Below are positions 11,891-25,699 of a DNA stretch of 64,000 nt, one piece after another; position 1 is the first letter of the stretch, and each line of letters begins with the position of its first letter. Origin of the DNA: Lingula anatina. Its lineage: Eukaryota; Brachiopoda; Lingulata; Lingulida; Lingulidae. Under the pieces are notes generated by a model that worked only from the letters and a program-made list of their open reading frames with translations, searched no databases and was not told the origin of the DNA. The position numbers were made by a program, and so were the translations under genes. Where the stretch lies: contig NW_019773625.1 in assembly GCF_001039355.2 (NCBI RefSeq), positions 1,137,522 through 1,201,521 of the forward strand, written 5' to 3'.

Positions 11891-13972
11891 ATCCTGGGGA
11901 GACCTTTTATCCCTTTACTAGTAAGTACCAGTAGACATTTACAACAAGTGAAGAGCAGGTCAAAAAAGGGAAAAAAAAAAGCAGACATCATATTTGTGTC
12001 AATAGGTACGTACTGGAATTAATCATACAATTCAGATATCATAGCGGCAAGGCTTTCCCAAGAGAGCTGTCTAGCCATCATTAGGACGGCCACTGGCCTC
12101 AAACGATGCTCTATGTTTTCAAAGATGGCTGGATTGCTTATGAAATATCTGGGGAATGATGGTATATATATTTGTAGTTGGACTCCCTGTAAAGCGATGA
12201 CCAAATAATTTTACAGATCAACACTTTGGACTCCCTGTACCCCAAATCCTGGAAAAAAACCCTGGCAAAGCGGGCATATGCTGATGATGCTGCAATGTAC
12301 ACATAGTGATCTCTGTATGTACACATTTTAATGTACTGTAGGGAGCCAGTTGAACTACCAAAACAATATTCACAATAAAGCAGAAATCTCCTACAAGTAC
12401 AAGGTGCTAAGAACAAAGTTCTGAAAAAATATAATATGTCATGTCCAAAATCAAATTTTCATCAAATCATTAGCAGGAAGTTTACCACCTGGCTGAAAAC
12501 AAAGGGAATCACATTTTCATGGGACACATTAAATATTTTATAGACATAAATCAAAACATTTTCACACATAACGCTGAATGGAAAATCAATTATCAATTGT
12601 TACCACGAGTTGGGGCCATATTTAGTATTGAAGGAGAAGTAAAGATTAGAAATGAAATACAGAAAGTATGTACTAGTAACCCTGTTTCCTTTCGATCACT
12701 GAACTCACCAAAATTTGATTATGCTAGCCTAGGGATAATTTGCACTGGGAATAGAAAACGAAACACCTTCTTCAAACCTTGGCCAATTTATTATATGATT
12801 TATCATGTGATCTATCTAAATTGCTGAATGGAAAGGAAACCAGAGCTGCATGGATGAACAGAAAAAGCCAGAGCGATTTCAGCACCACTGTCTTGTTCTG
12901 CCACCCTGTATAACAAACTATGTGGATATCTACAGTACAAATCCTGATATATGCAGCAAGTGACAAAATGGCTCTGATATACAGGGTGTGTTTTCCCCCA
13001 ATTGTGTGATCTCAGACTATCAAACCACCTGTTAATTGAATTGGTTTTCAGAGTATTAAATCACAAGTCAATTACACTGGTCATCTGGGTGAAAGATCTG
13101 GACCTAAACCAATATAAAACTACTCTGCTTCTTATAACCTACAGCTTTATACCCTTATGAAAAGCATTTGGGGTTTGTGCTTTAATGTTTTCCCCCTCTT
13201 TTCAGAAAATAAGCCCTTTGCATTAAATAGGTTTGAAACAAGTACATCAACTGAACTCATGGATGCATGAAATTGAAACCTTATTATATTTTAACATTTT
13301 CGCAGTTTAATCCGATTGATGGTTGATATGCACCATGCCACCAAGTCTGAATCAGAATTGTAAAGAATACTGTAGATATTATAAACAGAAAACAATGAAA
13401 AAGAAATTCTGGAGATATTATATATAGAAAACAATGAAAAAAATCTGTTTTTTTCCATTAGCACAAGTGCTTGGTATTGACGTCACAGATGTTTTAGCAT
13501 GTTCCACTGTGATACAAGAGGCCATGATCTACATGTGCATTATACTGGAATATTGTGATGTTGGTACTAGGTTGATAAATCACACTTGGGATTTACCCAT
13601 CAAACTGAATTTTCCTCAAGGGAAAAAAGCAATTTACTCCTACTCACAAAATGAAATCATTGCTCTACTCCTCCCTGAATTTGGTTTACTGTTTTATTGC
13701 ATTTTTTATTTAATGATTTAGCTTTAAATGACTGGCAGTCATTTAGAACGCCATATCTTCTTGTACATTTCAATTGGCATCAGTGCTTTTATTTGAGGGA
13801 TATTTTAGTTTCTTAAGGTTTTTTAGGAAAGATTTGTAGCTTTTCTAGATATATACACATGGAAAAAAATATGTCTTTCAGAAATTGTATACCTTTTGCT
13901 TGGTGTAATCAAAATTTGCACAAAATGACTGCAAATGACTAAAGTTTAACATTTTACTAGTACTTAGGCTCT

Positions 13973-14181
13973 ATTCCCATAGATTTTAGATCGATCTATC
14001 CCCGCGGGGAGTCTCACTAGATTACTTTCAGATAATCCGACGTAAATGTCCGTCCCGCCTACCACAAGCTGTAAGGGGGTAATTAACTTTCGTGTCTACC
14101 CGGCTGACAGCTATTTAGCGTGAACCCCCAGGGAGTAAGGTCGATCTAAAGAAGGTCGATCTAATCTATGGAAATGGGGTG
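13973..14181 (+). mobile_element. GATCGATC-ended MITE/SINE-like element, copy B
   Basis: Starts ATTCCCATAGATTTTAGATC and ends AATCTATGGAAATGGGGTG. In this copy both ends resemble the same half of the family consensus, so the terminal inverted repeat is more symmetrical than in copy A. The core AAGCTGTAAGGGGGTAATTA is present. Confidence 0.8.
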
Positions 14182-14848
14182 TTAGTCTCAGGTCCCAGAA
14201 AGTGGCACTCCCTTAATTAAAAGGATCGACCAACATCATTGACGCCAATGTCACTTTATAATATCATAACTCATAAATAATGGAGCACAATTGGAAGAAA
14301 CAACACACACTCATCACATCACCAATATCTTTACTTCGGACACAACGGGGTACTATTACTGTCACTAGTACTGTAGTACGTACTACTAGTAGTGAAAGAC
14401 GTTCGTGTGCATGTATCATTGAAACTTCCGAACTTACTAGGAAGTAGTTCCTTGGATATGTGATTAAAAGCCACCAATAAATAGCTTAGGGCAAATAGTA
14501 GAGATAATATTTGACTCAATGGAACTAGCATCATGATCAACTAACTCATTGATTTAGGCCGATTGATTTAGGCAAGTTACGAGTTTGACGTTACTAGTAC
14601 AAGCCAGTAAGAGACGAATTTCGCTTTGTAAATATTACAGTTAGAAATATTAAAGAACCACAAAGTGCATGTATACTATACCTGCCTTATTTGCTTCTTA
14701 TAACATAGAATGGGCCTTCTCTGTTAGATATTCTTCGGTGGCTGCTGTACCAATATTCGTTGAGTGGGCACTTGACTTTGCAGTGACGGTTGTTGATTTC
14801 TCGAATTACGCGCGAGAATTTGCGTTATCTGAACAGGGCGAGTCTAAG

Positions 14849-17267
14849 ATGAAAGGGAGCACAGTTATCATTTACGACTTCGGCGTGAAATATGTAAAAT
14901 AATGTAGGCTTTTAAGTTCAGATATTTTAACTACGAAAAAAAATATTGATATATAATTCAAACAATTTCATGTTTGATATTGATTGTGTCTGATTATGCA
15001 ATCTATATCAATTTTCTCTTCCCAATAAAAATATCTCTGCCCTGTTTGACCTAATTAGATCCAACATGGTGGACATGCGGCTAATTCTTTGAAGCAACGT
15101 CCACATCACGTTAGATATCCTTAATTCGTTGAATTTTGAACTGTTTTGTTTAAGCTCTAAAATGCCTGTCTTGAAGGGAAAAGCGGACATATATTTTGTA
15201 AGTATTTTCATGCTCAACTATTTAATTCACGAGCAAGAAAAGCTCGAATTTTGTAGGTTATAGGCACTTCTAATGTATCTGGTGGTCATGCAACATACCC
15301 AGTTATAGTAGTGACTTTTATCATTGTATATGCTATTCAGATAATTATGTTTTGCAGTTTACTTACTGATTTTTATGTTCCGCTGGAATGAGATCCGCTC
15401 TGAGTCTCATTATATTAGAAAGGGACTTGACATTTCTTGTTAAAATATCAAAGCAGATCATGAGGTAAATCTTAAAACTCATTTATTAGAAAATCAGAGA
15501 GATGTTAGCCACAACATTGCTGAATGTAGAAAATATTAAAGTCAGACACTTGTAGTACAGGTCAGCATAGTGTATAAGTACAAATATTTCTATCTCAAAA
15601 AAGTTTTTTTTTTTTCAATATATGTTACTAATTTTTCATTTTATTTTGATGTTATCTATATTTGAAGGAGGAAGAGGATCTTCCATACGAAGAAGAAATT
15701 CTAAGAAATCCATATGCAGTGAAGTGTTGGCTTAGGTATATTGACCACAAGAAAGCAGCACCCAAGAATGCAGTCAACATGATCTATGAAAGAGCGCTAA
15801 AAGAGCTCCCAGGAAGGTATGTTATTACTGAATACTCCACAAAAATTTGAGTTTGAGGAGGTGAAAAAGTTCAATGATAGTGATAGTTTAAAAGGATCAG
15901 TTTGGCTAAAGGCTGGTGAATTGGAAAGTTATCTTTTAAGCCACAGATGTAGCATGATTTGTTGGCAAATAACTTAAAATTAACAACTGAAAGGCCAAAA
16001 ATCTTAAGCACTATAAGTACTATATACATTTATCATGTAAAATCAAGTAGATAATAAGTGAACACAAAGAAATGAAATCAAGATATAAGAGCAAAATTCA
16101 GATATGGGCAGAAAACATAGTCACATATGCTATTTTTATCTTTTATTCAGCTACAAGCTCTGGTACAACTACCTGAAGCTAAGGAGACAACAGGTCAAAG
16201 GTCATTGTATCACAGATCCTTTATATGAAAGTGTCAACAATGCCTTTGAACGTGCTTTGGTTTTCATGCATAAGGTAGGAATATTACAGGAATAACCAAC
16301 TTTTAATTAAGCCATGTTTTCAGACTTGAGTTGGTTTTCTGTGGAATCAAATTATTCTGAGATTTTTTAATTCAGCTTCTGATGGAGCCTAAGGCAACCA
16401 CTTGACCCCCCCTCCCCAATTTGTTAAAGTGTTTGATCCCTTATAGAATTATCAGAGATATTTTAAAGGCCAAGCCCCTATTGTGGGAGATTTACCTGAT
16501 TTTACACTTGATACATATTTATTTGTTGTCCTCAGATGCCTAGGATCTGGTTAGACTATTGTCAGTTTCTAATGGACCAGAGTAAAATCACCCTGACGAG
16601 AAGGACCTTTGACCGCGCCCTGCGTGCACTCCCTATCACTCAACACAATAGAATATGGCCACTGTACCTTACCTTTGTCAAAAAATACCCACTTCAAGAA
16701 ACAGCTGTCAGGGTATATAGGAGGTATTTAAAGGTAGGTTTTTAATAAAGATTTGATTTCATATGCTTCATCAAATCAGTGTGGTCATCATTTTGCCAGA
16801 TGATAAAGATGGGCAGCCTCTTTAAAGATAATAATTTTTTAAAAGTGTTCTACCGTCTTGGTTACTACTGCTTCTATTACTGTTATTGCTACTACTACTA
16901 ATCCAAAAATGTTTATTTAGCTCTTCCCAGAAAATGCTGAAGAGTTTATTAATTATTTGACTACAATTGATTGGCTGAACGAGGCTGCCAAGAAATTAGC
17001 GGACACCATCAATGACGAAGATTTTGTTTCTAAAGCAGGGAAGTCTAAGCATCAGGTAAGCTTTAAGAAAGCTGGGAAATTTTATGGAAACTTCTTCTTT
17101 GGGAAAGACTTATTTGGCAATGATAGAACTTTGATGTTGAGCTGTACAGACTTCTCATGTTAGACGTTTTCCCAAAGCGATTTTATCAAATATTACATAT
17201 TTGTCAATTGCAAAGTTATACCTTCAACTAATAACATGAAATTTAAACTGCATTAACTTAATTCATT

Positions 17268-17314
<47 letters not shown>

Positions 17315-20300
17315 GATAGCTTTGGAATGAATTATGTGAAAGTATAACAAAAAACCCAGACAAGATCTCAGATTTGAAAGTGGAGCCCATTTTGAGACAA
17401 GGCATAAAGAGATACTCTGACCAAGTTGGCCTTTTATGGAATTCACTGGCAGACTATTACATTAGAGGAGGGAATTTTGAAAGGGTTAGTGGTAACTTTG
17501 TAATACTTACAGCAAATCTGATGTTGTGCAAGGCACAGTTATTCATCAAATGCTATTGATAATTTGTTTTGACTGAACACAAAGGAAGAAACTTTATTAT
17601 TTCTTGTTCAATTTATCACTTACTTGAAAGAGAATTGCACTTCAAAGAAAAAGAAAAATGAACTGAAAATTCACCATTATCAGGCCCATAGCCTGAAATT
17701 TCAAAGAGGGGGAGGGGGGGGAGTTCTCTTTTGGAAAAAGTGAACCTTTTGTCTTGAAACTTTCATGTGCCTCTGTCAAATTTTACTCAGAGCAGCCCCA
17801 TTGGCAAAAAGTTGGTTCATTTCATAAGTATGCTAGGAAAGTTATTACTGACAGTGTTATTAATCGTTCTTTGGCAACCAGTTATGCGTGAAAACTTTCT
17901 TCATTTGTAGTATAATGCTTGTAAAATCTCAAAGCCTTGTTAGAAAAGTTGATGCAGTGGTTTATCTTTAGTTTAAAATAATCTTTTTCTTTAAAAAATG
18001 TTATACTTGAAATGAAAAGTTTTGTTTTAAATTTTTTCATAACAGGCACGTGATATCTATGAGGAGGCCATCCAAACTGTTCTGACAGTGAGGGATTTCA
18101 CACAGGTATTTGATGCATATGCACAGTTTGAGGAGAGCATGATAAGTGCCAGGATGGAAACCACAGCAGAGATTGGTCCAACTGAAGAAGATGACCTTGA
18201 CTTAGAGCTGCGATTGGCTAGGATGGAGGAGCTGATGGACAGGCGGCCTCTACTGTTAAACAGGTATTTCTTATACATATATTGAATATTCAGCAAGTTT
18301 TCAAACAATCAAACAATTTAAGGAATGAATTTGAGGGAAGATTTAATCTTATGAAGGAAAGTATTTTAAGTATTGAAATGTTTATGAAATGAATTTTTGA
18401 AAATGTACCACTGATGGACAATCTTTGTATTTTCCAGTGTTCTTCTGAGGCAAAACCCACACAACGTCCATGAGTGGCATAAAAGAGTGCAGCTTTATGA
18501 GGGAAAGCCAAGAGAGGTATATTTAGAAAGAAATTCTTGTTATTGTGACATATAGAAGCCAATTGGTATGCATTAAATATTCTCGTATATAACTTTAACT
18601 GCAGCTCCAGAAAATGATTATTTTTTTGTATTTGACAGGCTTATTCAGCAGTTATCAAATTATCACTATTAGTAACTCATTTGATTTGCAACCTGGTAGT
18701 TACTCTTACTAGTTAGTTCTGTTTTGCCATATGGATGCACTGATTGAAAATGTGATGTTAGGCATACAAAATTAATGCAAACAAAATTTTCTCTGTGTTA
18801 GATAATCAACACCTTCACTGAGGCTGTGCAGACGGTGGACCCCAGGCTGGCCTCTGGGAAACCCCATACATTGTGGGTAGAGTTTGCCAAGTTTTATGAC
18901 ACTGCTGGGCAAATTGAGGATGTGAGTAAATTATGAACATTGAGTATCAAAATTTTAGTGAGCACTAGGGTGTGAAAATCTAATGTCTTTGGATTACAGG
19001 AAAACAGTTCAATATTGTGTTTTTATTCTCAAACCTCAGATCCACAGTAAGTTCAAGATCGATGTTAACTGTATAATAATCACACTTGTTATTCCATGAA
19101 ACAAAAGTCCTAGGTAAGCTTAATGCTACTATATAACCACCATTATTATATCCAGGCCAGGATCATCTTTGAAAAGGCAACCAAAGTGGCATACGTTAAG
19201 GTGGACGACCTGGCTTCAGTTTGGTGTGAGTGGGCCGAAATGGAAATAAGACACGAGTAAGCACTAGCCTTTTATGTTGAATGATTTTAAATCTAGACTT
19301 CTTAAATTCTATTTTGAACTTTTGAAAGCATACTGCAGTGAAAGCTTTCATCCCAGCATCCATGTCTTCATTGATCCGTGGTTTCCTTTCTTAAGTCTGT
19401 GTAAAAATTAATAAATTCTGAAATTATTCAGCATGAAGCACAATACTAACTTACATCAGAATAACCACAAGTCTATTTCTGTGGAGTTTGTTTTTTCACA
19501 AATGAAATTTGTCTTTTAGCTTAGCCTGTAGACAAGATCTTGACTATCCATCTCCTCAAGATTAATTTAAAAAAGGGCTGCTCAATTAAAGACCATAACA
19601 CACGGTTGTGTAATTTGCAGTAAATTTATTTATTCATATATAGACCTGGTAAGCTACTTTTTATGGTGATCTTACTTATACAAAGCATCAGAAAACTGAA
19701 ATATTTTAACTTAAATTATTAATATGAAACTTGTTCATTTGCATTTTATCTTGCTTTGTCAAGATTATTGGTCGTATTCTGATTTTAGGAATTATGAAGA
19801 AGCCATTAAACTTCTTCAAAGGGCCACAGCATTGCCTCCAAGGAAAGTAGACTATCACGACATAGTAAGTCTTAAGACAGGGTGAAGAAATGAGAAATGT
19901 TCATTTTTTATGCACAGACTAAGTGTTTGTTAACTCACTTCTAGTGAACATTTATGTCCACTTTTGAAATTTAGTAACTGGTACAGTGGATACCACTAAT
20001 ATTATCACTTTTCATAATTTAATGTATTTCAAAGTTTTGTGTGGAGTTTTCTTGTTTTAATATATTTATTTGATTCAATCACATTATTTTAGAGTGAACC
20101 TGTACAGAACAGATTGTACAAGTCCCTGAAGGTGTGGTCACTGTACGCTGACCTGGAGGAGAGCTTTGGCACCTACAAGGTGAGTGCTGACTGAATTCTC
20201 TGTTTGTTCTCATTACAAGCAATACAGCAAAAACTGCCTTTTACAAAACTTGCTGTGGGCTGTCAAAATGTGTCTTACTTTCTATGCCAAAGTTGAGTAG

Positions 20301-23300
20301 CACTGTGCATAAGAAACATGGGGAAGGGTTTTGTTTGCTTTAAAATAGAATATATGAATTAGCTTTAAAGTTTGCTATTTTCTGTCTGACCGGACAATCC
20401 TGTTGGAAGAATAGGATCAGAAAGATCTTATACATTTAATTTTTCCCATTGGCAAAAGGAAAGTCAACTTATTTATTTTATGTTTTGCAATCCCTTTTCT
20501 CTGTATAATATGTATATTCCTAACTTCTTATTGCATTGAGAGTTTGAGAAATTTCTTTAATTTTTTCTCCAAATTTCTGAATTTTCCATTTCAGCCTCTG
20601 TGTACAAGGCATGTGTACTTTGATTCTGTATAAATTTTTTTTTTGTATTTTTAGCATACTATTATTTTCTTGAATTGTAATCTTTATGTTCTTTTTTTCC
20701 CCCCAGACATGTAAAGCTGTGTATGACAGAATAATAGACCTGAGAATAGCCACTCCTCAGATCATCATCAACTATGGCATGTTTCTGAATGAAAATAACT
20801 ACTTTGAGGAAGAATTTAAGGTAAAAAATCACATGATAATAGATCCTCATTTTGCAGATAAGATTTTAACTAAGAGAAAAAAAAAGTGAACTATATTAAG
20901 ATAATGTAGGGATGGCTCTTTCAGATTCTTTTTCTTGCATTTGATAATGTTCAGTAACTTGGAGTTTTAGCCCTGATATGAATATTTACGGAAGATTTAT
21001 TAATCAGAAAATTAAATTTCAAAGTCTTAGTTTGTCATTTTTCAGAATTCATTATGTTAATGTTAACATTTTTTTACATTAGGCATATGAGAAAGGGATT
21101 GCCTTGTTCAAATGGCCCAATGTGTACGACATCTGGAACACATACCTCACCAAGTTCATTGAAAGATATGTAAGTAGCATCATTAAACTAGTATGTGTGA
21201 TTTTATAGAATAAATGATTTATGGTCACAAAAACACACTAAGAAAAATACAGTAATCCATATATCCTTTGTCAGTAGTGCACCAGAAGGTACAATTTTTA
21301 CTATTCTCTCATGCTCTCTATTCTCTCTTGCATTTAAATAAAACTTTCTATTTCTTCAAATAATGGTAACAGTTATAATCCCAGTTATGCTATTGATATT
21401 AGCTTTCGTTTGGATATATAATTTGTAACTGTCCATAACACTGATGATGAGATTTTTTTACGGGTTAACAATTGTCTTTTAAGCTATTTTAATAATCAGT
21501 CAGCCATGCCAAGTGAACAAAAGCATTCAATATTTTAAAATATTTAATTTCAATTAAACACTGACAATGTTTTCTTTTGTCATTCTTCTTATTATGCTGA
21601 TTGTTATTTTATCACAGGGTGGAAAAAAGCTGGAGAGAGCTCGAGATCTGTTTGAACAGTGCCTGGAAAAGTGCCCACCTAAGTTTGCTAAAGGTAATAC
21701 AACTTCAGATGGATTTAAGATTCTAGTCGTTTTCTGCTATTTTGGTCACTTCATATGTTATCGAGATAAATGGAGGTTTATCATCTTGATAGTTCAGCGC
21801 GATGTGATGTAATTTTAGTTCCCAGAATGTGATGTTCTCTTATAATGTTTTCTGCCATCTAAAACTCTAATGAAGTCTAAAAGATTGTTGAAAATGTGTA
21901 TGCTTTTTATGATATATACCTTGTCGTGCTGAAATAGTAGTTAAATAAAAATATTTCACCATGTTCTTGTTCTGTGTAATAGCTCTTTTCCAGCTGCAGT
22001 AAATTTGAATGTCATTGATATTTTCAATTCCTGTCCTAGCTATCTATTTACTGTATGCCAAACTGGAGGAGGATCACGGGCTTGCGAGACACGCCATGTC
22101 TGTGTATGATAGAGCGACTAAAGGAGTGTTACCAGAGGAGCAGTATGAGGTGAGTTTTTAAAGGATAAAATATTCACCTATTTATAGATATAGCTGTGAC
22201 CAGATGTGGGCAAGATTTTTATTGGGAAGGCAGCTGTAAAAATGTTGCTTCAACACCTTGAATTGTGCATAGTGTTTAACATATAGTCAGATTGTTATGA
22301 GGTTATATGTTTGAATGTGACAATGTATGTGTTCAGTTGTCAGGGCTAGAGTTTATCTAGTCCAGTATTTTTTTTAGCATGAAAAAAACTTGTGGTAGTC
22401 CAAAAGTATGCGATTCCTTTTGCCAGTGTAAAAGAAAACCAACCTTTCAAACCAGATTTAAATCTTTAATATTCCATAAATATTTTTGAATTAAAGAAAC
22501 TGTTTTGCTTCTTGCTTCCTATACCTCTAGATGTTCAACATCTACATCAAGCGAGCTGCAGAGCTGTATGGAGTGACCCACACCAGACCAATCTATGAGA
22601 AAGCCATTGAAGTTTTGAATGAAGAACAGGCCAGGTATGTGGGAAAGTGTTCCCAACAGGTTTTTTACTTGAAGATAATTCTAGAATACAGCTAGAAAAA
22701 ATATTTCCTCAATCACTGCAAATCACACTGAGAAAGGTGTTATATATATTCCACCACATTTTTAACCTCATGATCATTCTAGAAAAAAATTTTTAAAAAC
22801 GGTGTCCTTTCTGGAAGGATGTGGGGGAATTTTTCATGAGGTTTGAGTTAATTAAAACAAGTGTTCCTCTTTTATGTCCAGTTAATGTAGACTTTATGGC
22901 CAATTTTGATTTAATGTTTTAATGATAAAGATGATAAGAATTTAATGTATTTATTTAATATTATTTATATGTTAATTTGTAAAATCTTTGTTCATAGTTG
23001 GATTTTATCTCAATATTTATGATGACAACAATTTCAGAACAATTCTGATATGATTTTAATTTGTATCATTCAGTACTGTGAGACACTTTCATCATTACAG
23101 GAGTATGTGCCTCAAGTTCGCTGATCTTGAAAGGAAACTGGGAGAAATTGACCGTGCTCGAGCCATCTATGGGCATTGTTCACAGATGTGTGATCCCAGG
23201 GTGGGTATTTATATTTGAATTGCCATTGAAATGAATTAAAAAATGGACTGTTGAATAGAATATTGTTTGTCATTGGTTAAATGTTAACCTGAATGTATGT

Positions 23301-25523
23301 TTAGAATTTTATGAAAATATTAAAATTTGATGGATAAGTGGTACAGGTTGCCTTTATGGGCATCATCTAAGATGGAAAAATTGGCAGAGGGCCATGGATG
23401 ACATAATACAAGACTAGAAAAGGATTGAGAATCCAAGTGAATTTGGGGTTAACTGTTTAAGCAATAAGGGTACAACTTTATATGCCAGGAATGTCTAAAA
23501 AAGCAAAACGAAAGTGACACAAAAGTGGTGAATTCTGCTATTTGCAATTATAGTCTGTGACTGCAATTAGGCAGAACCTAAGAGTGAAACTTAAGTGTTT
23601 TGAGTGAAAACAATCTGAAAAGTATCCGTTTGCTTTTATACATTGCTGCACAGCAACTGCTTATCTGCCATAATAACTACTGACCCACCTCTCCCCCAAA
23701 CCTCACAAAGTTTTCCTTGATTTTTTCCTAATTCACAATACTTTGAGAAGTGTTCCTGATAATGACTAAAATTATAGTATCAATGCACAAACAAGCAAAC
23801 ATATTTTCAAAGCCAAACAATTTTGATTTTTTCTTTTCAGATTACTGCAGAATTTTGGCAGACGTGGAAAGACTTTGAAATCCAACATGGCAACGAGGAC
23901 ACTGTGCGAGAAATGTTGCGAATCAAACGAAGTGTCCAGGCGACGTTCAACACCCAGGTCAATTTTATGTCAGCCCAGATGCTTGCTGCACAGTCCACTA
24001 AAGAAGAGGCTGGTAGGTGGAGAGGATTCTCCTGAACCACTGGGCCATTGTGTGACAGTTTCTTAATAATAATAAGAACAGTTCTTTATTTTCAATTCTT
24101 CATATGTGCTCACTTTTAGAATTCTGATGTGGGTGATGAATGTAATCAAAGATTACCATGCCAATCACAGTGGCACATTCTGGTCCAGATTTTTTGTTTG
24201 TTTGTTTTTTTTGTGTGTGTGTAAAATGCATATGGCATGTGAGGCAGTCGATAAACCTGTCTAAAATTTCTGATTTGAAGGTAAACTTAAATCATATTCC
24301 ACAAAACGTTCAGAAGTGACCAGTAAACTTCAGTTGAGTTCCGCTGTTTTCACAAAATTTTCACTTCTGATTGGCTGAATTTCAGACCCATAGAGGGCCA
24401 GGTTTTTCACTGTCAAATTTTCATACATACCAGCATGTTAAATGTGAACTTTTAATTTCCTTAATGCAATTATTATTAAATTTCTGGATTAAACGGACTA
24501 ATTATGATTGTTTAAAAATAAAAGCTTGCTAAACAAAAAATTATGTACAGCTATCATAGTCTGAACACAGAAGTTCAAATTTATAAAGGGCATATTAGAC
24601 TTCCTCTGTTAATGCAAATATACTTTCAGAATTTATCAAGTTTTTTTTTCTTGTCAGCTTCAGAAGAAAAGAATGAGATGGAAAAACTTGAAGAAAGAGC
24701 ACGTCAGTTGGCTGAAGAAGCAGTGCGAGACCAACCCAAACCTCAGAAAGGAATATTGTTTGTTAGGTACACACAAATTAATAAAAGTAGTTTTTAATTT
24801 TGTTATGTCGAAGTTTTGTTTTCCATACTTTATATAATATGTTGCTTCAGTATTGTATAAAACTGTTAAGTTAAGGACATTGTTTCTTATCCTTTTATCC
24901 ATTTAATGTATCAATTAATGCAACAGTACTTGAAAATACGAGTCAAATGAATAAGATTGTACTTATACAGTATGGCACTGAACTGAAGAACCAGTTACAT
25001 TTTCCTCCCATTTTCACAACAGGAGTAATACAACTGAAGAAGAACTTGGTGAAATGACGAAGACCAACAATCCAGAAGAGATCAACATAGATGAAGACTT
25101 TGAAAGTGATGAAGAAGAAACAGTTGAAGGTGCAGTTTTTTCACTTACTTTTCAGTACTTTAAATAGTATTTTTAAGTACAATATGATAAAAGGCCTGCC
25201 CTTTATACCTTGGAAGATCATGAAAATCAGGATTTTTTGTCAGTTGTACTAATTTACATCTTCTGATTTATGTCATTGGAGTAGGATGTGTCGTAAATGG
25301 TTTTTCCTTTTTCTTGTCCTATGTTTTTATAATTTTGGATGTTTTTTTTTTATTTTTGGTCTTGTATGGGTCTTCACTTTGGTTTAAACTTTATACCTGA
25401 CAAAAAAGAAATTGATGGATAACTAAGTCTTATTTTACCATTTTAGAAGTGCACCTGGAGAAACAAGCCATTCCGTCAGCAGTTTTTGGAACATTGGATA
25501 AGGATGATGATGATGATGATTAA
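14849..25523 (+). CDS. XAB2: Pre-mRNA-splicing factor SYF1 / XPA-binding protein 2, complete
   Basis: Twenty-two exons join in frame to 850 aa (human XAB2 is about 855): 14849-14893, 15668-15816, 16151-16274, 16536-16733, 16921-17055, 17320-17484, 18046-18263, 18438-18516, 18802-18921, 19156-19256, 19789-19864, 20093-20179, 20707-20820, 21083-21169, 21618-21693, 22040-22149, 22531-22634, 23101-23200, 23841-24012, 24658-24766, 25023-25129 and 25447-25523. All introns are GT-AG and every codon phase matches. Landmarks are [81 protein letters not shown] and [15 protein letters not shown]. The protein is an array of HAT/TPR-like helices ending in an acidic tail (DDDDDD). The family is a scaffold of the spliceosomal intron-binding (Aquarius) complex and also acts in transcription-coupled repair. 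The 15-codon first exon ([15 protein letters not shown]) is the least certain part. It has an A at -3, a GTAAAA donor and the right phase. Confidence 0.95.
17271..17314 (+). repeat. TTA/ATT trinucleotide tract abutting the XAB2 exon 6 acceptor
   Basis: About 14 TTA units run to within a few bases of the acceptor (GATAG, AG at 17318-17319). The tract therefore replaces the usual polypyrimidine tract of this intron. Confidence 0.9.
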
Positions 25524-25587
25524 AACTGGAAAGATGAAAATGACCAAAGATGTGGAAATTATGACTCCCTGGTGGTTCAACTTCTTA

Positions 25588-25590
<3 letters not shown>

Positions 25591-25631
<41 letters not shown>
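25591..25631 (+). repeat. 41-base poly(A) run in the XAB2 3' UTR
   Basis: A pure A tract begins 67 bases after the XAB2 stop codon and lies before the AATAAA at 25650. It is probably a templated homopolymer in the 3' UTR. Confidence 0.85.
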
Positions 25632-25632
<1 letters not shown>

Positions 25633-25649
25633 ACTTATGAAACTTTCAC

Positions 25650-25655
25650 AATAAA
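25650..25655 (+). terminator. Polyadenylation signal AATAAA of XAB2
   Basis: The first AATAAA downstream of the stop codon, 127 bases away, in an AT-rich context. A weaker ATTAAA lies near 25807. Cleavage site not determined. Confidence 0.55.
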
Positions 25656-25699
25656 ATATCACTTAGAATGGACAGCAAAACGAAATTTAACATTGTTTT

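Larger units (their letters stand above)
3741..14848. other. Gene-poor stretch between GPSM exons and XAB2
   Basis: About 11 kb with no exon I can support. It may be intergenic or may hold the first intron and 5' UTR of the minus-strand GPSM gene. Contents include a poly-C run (about 3835-3850), a short CA repeat (about 4890), a GA repeat (about 9943-9975), and the inverted-repeat elements listed separately at 7316, 10000, 11139, 11485 and 13973. All other open frames here are short, AT-rich and without family resemblance. The last few hundred bases should contain the XAB2 promoter, but no clear TATA box is seen. Confidence 0.5.

Noticed and set aside
14669-14848. In-frame extension upstream of the XAB2 start (MYTIPALFASYNIEW...)
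   Set aside because: Family members begin only about 10-20 residues before the [10 protein letters not shown] block. The hydrophobic extension has no counterpart, and the Met at 14849 has the better context.
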